The notes under the pieces were generated by a model. The model saw nothing but the letters and a program-made list of their open reading frames with translations. It did no database searches and was not told the DNA's origin. The translations under genes and the position numbers were made by a program. Shown in pieces: positions 60,795 through 64,000 of a stretch of 64,000 nt of DNA. The stretch comes from Alphaproteobacteria bacterium (GTDB taxonomy: Bacteria; Myxococcota_A; UBA796; GCA-2862545): NCBI GenBank assembly GCA_020632875.1, contig JACKET010000005.1:421463-485462 (forward strand), given 5' to 3'. Position 1 is the first letter of the stretch, and every line of letters starts with the position of its first letter.

Positions 60795-61726
60795 GCGCGA
60801 CCCCCCGTCACCACCACGGCGTCGTCGGGGTTCCCGATGGTGAGCACGTCGATCAGCACGTACGGACCGCCCTCCGGCGAGCTCACGCGGATCCCGGTCG
60901 CGCCGTTCAGCGGCTCGGAGATCGCCGCGGCCCCCGCAGCGCGCCGCACCGTGTCGCCCACCGCGAAGGTCGCGTCGCCCGTGCCCACGACCAGCGCGCC
61001 GATGGTCACCTGGGCCTCGCCCCATGCCGGGTCCCAGGCGTCGAGGTGCACCGACAGCTCGGTGCCCGGGTACACCCAGTACATCGGACGCCCATCGTCG
61101 CCGCGCGGCAGCGGGACCCGCGGATCGAGGCTCAGACCGACCTCGCGGCCCTCGAGCGTCGGTGTGTCGGGCGTCGAGAACAGCACGACCGTGCCGGCGT
61201 GGCGGAACGCGCCGCCGCACCGCTCCTCGTAGTCCTTCGGGAACGCGTGGGCCTCGAGAGCCTGCCCGTCGACGCTGAGCACCACGGGCCCCGATTTGCC
61301 GAGGCCGCGGTTGTTCAGCGGGTAGTCCGAGATCGCCTTGAGCTCGGGCATCTCGAGCTTGAAGCCGCACGCTGTCGCGGTGCGCTCGACGTTGCCCGGC
61401 GGAGGCAGCGCGGGGACCCGGCCCGTGCGCGTGACCGAGAGCCCCGCTTCGGCCGAGCGCTCGGTCTGCGGGGTCTGGTGGCCCTCGGGCGGCTCGTTCG
61501 TGCGCGCCTTCGCCTTGCCGCGCGCGGGCTTCGCCTTGGCACCGCGGGCCTTGCCCCGCGCGGGGCGCCCGCCCTTCACCTCGATGCCCGCCTCGTCGAG
61601 CGTCTCGCGGAGGGCCACCAGCTCTTCGTCGAGCTCGGTCAGCTCGCGCTCGAGCTCTTTCTGGCGCTGCTCGAGCGCCGTGAGGTCGGGCGCGCATCCG
61701 GCGAGCAGCAGCAGGGGGAGGGACAT
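60776..61726 (-). CDS. coiled-coil lipoprotein of unknown function
   Basis: The protein has 316 residues. MSLPLLLLAGC is a lipobox (Cys11) with no basic residue. Residues ~15-45 are a coiled coil (LTALEQRQKELERELTELDEELVALRETL). A Lys/Arg/Ala-rich stretch follows (ARGKARGAKAKPARGKAKA). The C-terminal ~190 residues are beta-rich, with VYPGTELSVHLDAWDPAWG. The ATG is at 61726, 20 bp after the JmjC-like stop. It probably works with the sulfatase-like lipoprotein, which also starts with a coiled coil. Confidence 0.68.
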   Translation of the reverse strand: MSLPLLLLAGCAPDLTALEQRQKELERELTELDEELVALRETLDEAGIEVKGGRPARGKARGAKAKPARGKAKARTNEPPEGHQTPQTERSAEAGLSVTRTGRVPALPPPGNVERTATACGFKLEMPELKAISDYPLNNRGLGKSGPVVLSVDGQALEAHAFPKDYEERCGGAFRHAGTVVLFSTPDTPTLEGREVGLSLDPRVPLPRGDDGRPMYWVYPGTELSVHLDAWDPAWGEAQVTIGALVVGTGDATFAVGDTVRRAAGAAAISEPLNGATGIRVSSPEGGPYVLIDVLTIGNPDDAVVVTGGRAWRASP

Positions 61727-61746
61727 GGCGTCGTGCCTAACCGGCA

Positions 61747-62724
61747 TCAGCGGGCGCGCGCGAACACGCGGGTGAAGTCCTTCTTCTCCTGCACGGCCGT
61801 CCAGATCGGGGGATTGCGGGCGGCGAGCGTGAGCAGCGCGAGGGTCTTGCTGGAGCGGAGGATGGCGCCGGGTGCGTAGTACCGGAAGCCCACGCCGATG
61901 GTCGCCGTGTGGTTGCGGACCTGGTGCCAGTAGAAGGGCGGGTTGTACAGCACGTCGCCGGGCCGCAGCACGGTCGTCCATCCGGTGACGCCCGTGAGAT
62001 CGGGGTCTTCGAGGTCCACACCGCTGAAGAAGTACGGCGAGCGCGCCATCTCGGGGGCGAACCGCGGGGTCCAGCGGGTGCTGGCGATCCGCCACTCCTT
62101 CTCGCCGTACACCTCGACGAACAGGTTGCTGCCCATGGCGTTGTGCAGCGCGGTGTTCGACCCGGGACCGCCGATGAACAGCTGGTAGTTCCGCCCACCC
62201 GCCACGCGGTCGCGCAGGCCCGCGAGCCAGGCTTCGTCGAAGTCGGCCGCGAGCTCGGGGAAGTCGTGCAGCAGCGGCAGGAACCGCGAGTACTCGCCCG
62301 TGCCCGACGCGATGGAGCGGATCACGTCGCGCAGGTGCACCGTGCGCCCGATGGGCCTCCAGCCCTGCGGGTCGGCGAAGTCCTCCACACCGGCGTTCAT
62401 CAGGCGCACCGGGTGATCGCCGAAGCGCTCGGCGAACCAGTCCGGGCTCCACTTCTTCACGGCCGGCCAGTGCGACGCGGCGCCTTCGAGCACCACGGGC
62501 AGGCCGGGCTTCACGAAGCGCTCGAGCAGCTCGCGCCGGCTCGCGTCCCGCACGCGGGGGACGGGCTCGAAGCTCGCAGGCGCGTCGGTGGCGCGGTCGG
62601 GCAGGGACTCGCGCCAGCCCTTCGCGAGATCCGCGAGCGCGCCCGGGCCGGCGAAGTGCTCGAGCGCATAGAGGGCCGACCAGGCCCGATGCGAGCGGGA
62701 GGAAGGAGGGGTCGACGGCGACAT
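61747..62724 (-). CDS. JmjC/cupin_8-family protein with HxA instead of HxD
   Basis: The protein has 325 residues. It has no signal peptide. The family core runs from PVVLEGAASHWPAVKKWSP to RPGDVLYNPPFYWHQV. In FIH-like Fe(II)/2-oxoglutarate oxygenases the iron is held by HxD...H. Here the aligned segment is ALHNAMGSNLFVEVYGEKEW, so His194 is kept, the Asp is Ala196, and His267 (YWHQV) is kept. Loss of the carboxylate is known from radical halogenases (HxA/HxG), where chloride takes its place, but it can also mean loss of activity. The first residues of the operon fit an ATG at 62724; upstream starts exist. It heads the lipoprotein/sulfatase/phosphatase operon. Confidence 0.8.
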   Translation of the reverse strand: MSPSTPPSSRSHRAWSALYALEHFAGPGALADLAKGWRESLPDRATDAPASFEPVPRVRDASRRELLERFVKPGLPVVLEGAASHWPAVKKWSPDWFAERFGDHPVRLMNAGVEDFADPQGWRPIGRTVHLRDVIRSIASGTGEYSRFLPLLHDFPELAADFDEAWLAGLRDRVAGGRNYQLFIGGPGSNTALHNAMGSNLFVEVYGEKEWRIASTRWTPRFAPEMARSPYFFSGVDLEDPDLTGVTGWTTVLRPGDVLYNPPFYWHQVRNHTATIGVGFRYYAPGAILRSSKTLALLTLAARNPPIWTAVQEKKDFTRVFARAR

Positions 62725-62794
62725 GTGCGGTCCGGCGCTGTGCACGAAGGGCCACCTTGGGTAACGTAGCGGTCCCTGCAACGGGAGGAACGGC

Positions 62795-64000
62795 TTGTCG
62801 ATCTGGATGCTCGCGCTCGCGGCGTGGGCGCAGGACATCGACGCGCACGGCTTCGTGCTCGCGGCGTACGACGCAGACGCCCGCGACCCGCTGATGGTGC
62901 AGCGTCCCGGGTCCTTCCAGGCCGGCAACGTGTTCGCGGGCGCGGTGTTCGAGTACGCGCGCATGCCGCTCGTCGCGATCGACCCCGCCACCGACGAGCG
63001 CACCCCGCTGCTCGACAACCTCTTCGCGCTCAACGTCAGCGCGGGTTTCGCGGTGCACGAGCGCTTCCGGCTCGACGTCACGGCGCCGCTCTACGGCTAC
63101 ACCGGCGTGGGCCTCGACCAGAGCGGCATCACGGGCTTCGGCGTCGGCGACACGCGCGCTTCGCTGATGGGCGTGATCCTCCGGCCCGAAGACACCGGTG
63201 GGTTCGGCCTCGCGCTCGTGCCGCACGTCGACGTGCCGAGCGGGCAGTTCCACCCGTACCTGGGCCGCCGCAAGGTCGCCGGGGGCGGCGTGGTCGCGGC
63301 GACCGGCGAGGCCGGGCCGCTCACCGTGACGGGCCACGCGGGCTACCAGTACGAGAACGCCGTGCAGCTCGGCAACCTCGCGAACTCCGACGCCGTCCAG
63401 CTCGGCGCGGCGGTGGGCGTCATGCTCGACGAGGGCCTCGGCCTCAACGTCGAGGGCGCGGGCTCCCTGCCCATCGAGCCCACGGGCATCGGCACGACCG
63501 GCGCGCCCTTCGAGCTGGCGGGCGCCCTGCGCTACGCCGACGACAGCGGCGCGCACTTCACGGGGGGCGCGTCACTCGGTGTCACCCAGGGCGCGGGCTC
63601 GTCGCTGTTCCGGGTGTTCGTCGGCGGCGGCTTCGGTGCGTCCGGTGGGCCCCGCGACGCCGACGGAGACGGGTTCGTCGACAAGGTCGACCGCTGTCCC
63701 GACGAGCCCGAGGTGCAGAACGGCTACCTCGACGACGACGGGTGCCCCGACTCCCGGCCCACGCTCAAGGCATGGGTCGCGCACGACAGCGAGCCCGTCG
63801 TGGGCGCCGAGCTGATGATCGAGGGCCCCGTGACGCGCAAGGTCACGACCGAAGCCGAGCCCTTCACCATCGAGGTCGATCCCGGGTCCACCTGGAAGGG
63901 CACCGCGACCCTCGGGAAGTGCCTCGTGGGCGAGCAGATCGCGAACGTGAAGGACTCCGACACCGACCTCGTCGTCGAGCTCGAGCTGGTGTCCTACGGC
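62795..64000 (+). CDS. OmpA-family outer-membrane protein, paralogue 3 (3' partial)
   Basis: The 402 residues seen run past the window end. TTG at 62795 is the start, with GGGAGG at 62783-62788; the ATG at 62807 is too far from it. The signal is MSIWMLALAAWAQD, with no basic residue. The signature DAHGFVLAAYDADARDPLMVQRPG matches the other two paralogues. A barrel-like region (~30-285) is followed by a thrombospondin-3-like motif DADGDGFVDKVDRCPDEP (~287-320) and the start of a beta domain. An OmpA domain is expected beyond the edge. TAACGT at 62762-62767 may be its -10. It is divergent from the JmjC-like operon. Confidence 0.85.
   Translation, partial: MSIWMLALAAWAQDIDAHGFVLAAYDADARDPLMVQRPGSFQAGNVFAGAVFEYARMPLVAIDPATDERTPLLDNLFALNVSAGFAVHERFRLDVTAPLYGYTGVGLDQSGITGFGVGDTRASLMGVILRPEDTGGFGLALVPHVDVPSGQFHPYLGRRKVAGGGVVAATGEAGPLTVTGHAGYQYENAVQLGNLANSDAVQLGAAVGVMLDEGLGLNVEGAGSLPIEPTGIGTTGAPFELAGALRYADDSGAHFTGGASLGVTQGAGSSLFRVFVGGGFGASGGPRDADGDGFVDKVDRCPDEPEVQNGYLDDDGCPDSRPTLKAWVAHDSEPVVGAELMIEGPVTRKVTTEAEPFTIEVDPGSTWKGTATLGKCLVGEQIANVKDSDTDLVVELELVSYG

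Overview
The window is a GC-rich bacterial chromosome segment, densely coding on both strands. Three traits point to a myxobacterium-like lineage (Myxococcota, the former Deltaproteobacteria). First, secreted proteins end in a Cys-containing motif, a hydrophobic stretch and an Arg cluster, as in MYXO-CTERM tails. Second, there are two giant Cys/Asp-rich proteins of the MopE type. Third, many lipoproteins carry Asp-rich DxD linkers, and one protein has an AgmX/PglI-like C-terminal domain. No rRNA, tRNA or CRISPR array was recognised, and no species can be named.

Layout. 3-1247: partial Cys-rich protein with a ferritin-like di-iron domain. 1274-6203 (minus): five-gene overlapping operon of YkgJ-type Cys protein, MBOAT acyltransferase, TPR protein, CaiB-type CoA-transferase and a small SGNH-like protein. 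6259-10866 (plus): WHy lipoprotein, lamin-tail lipoprotein and the first of three OmpA-type paralogues. 11250-13607 (minus): MutM/Nei glycosylase, DUF1641 protein and a Kir-type potassium channel. 13679-14884: subtilisin lipoprotein. 15132-20868 (minus): bestrophin, a MopE/beta-helix giant and two lipoproteins. 21182-22285: MqnC-like radical SAM enzyme. 22404-24170 (plus): trypsin-like MYXO-CTERM protease and a lipoprotein that is almost only Asp-Ala repeats. 25115-26187: broken IS110 transposase. 26219-30156 (minus): VWA lipoprotein, alpha/beta hydrolase and an ACE-like M2 peptidase. 30283-39861 (plus): PPC-like lipoprotein, MetH and a second MopE/beta-helix giant. 39942-41813 (minus): acyl-CoA dehydrogenase behind a FadR-like operator. 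41931-43646: RNB ribonuclease. 44298-49616: envelope proteins including a patatin lipase. 50187-55926: membrane-fused spermidine synthase homologue, second OmpA paralogue and small secreted proteins. 56504-62724 (minus): apparent operon of a JmjC/cupin_8 protein, lipoprotein, sulfatase-like enzyme, zinc-ribbon/PP2C phosphatase and two lipoproteins with Notch-like Cys modules. 62795-64000: third OmpA paralogue, cut by the window end.

Most genes encode envelope or secreted proteins. Housekeeping functions are few: metH, mutM-like, mqnC-like, RNB nuclease and acyl-CoA dehydrogenase. Genes in operons often overlap, with the downstream start inside the upstream stop (GTGA or CTGA).

The observations most worth following are: (i) a JmjC/cupin_8 protein in which the iron-binding HxD has become HxA, the change seen in Fe/2-oxoglutarate halogenases; (ii) a five-member family of long inverted-repeat elements, four of them between convergent genes; (iii) three secreted-protein genes that appear to start at CTG or ATT; (iv) many signal peptides with no basic N-terminal residue; (v) a perfect FadR-like palindrome beside a promoter for the acyl-CoA dehydrogenase.
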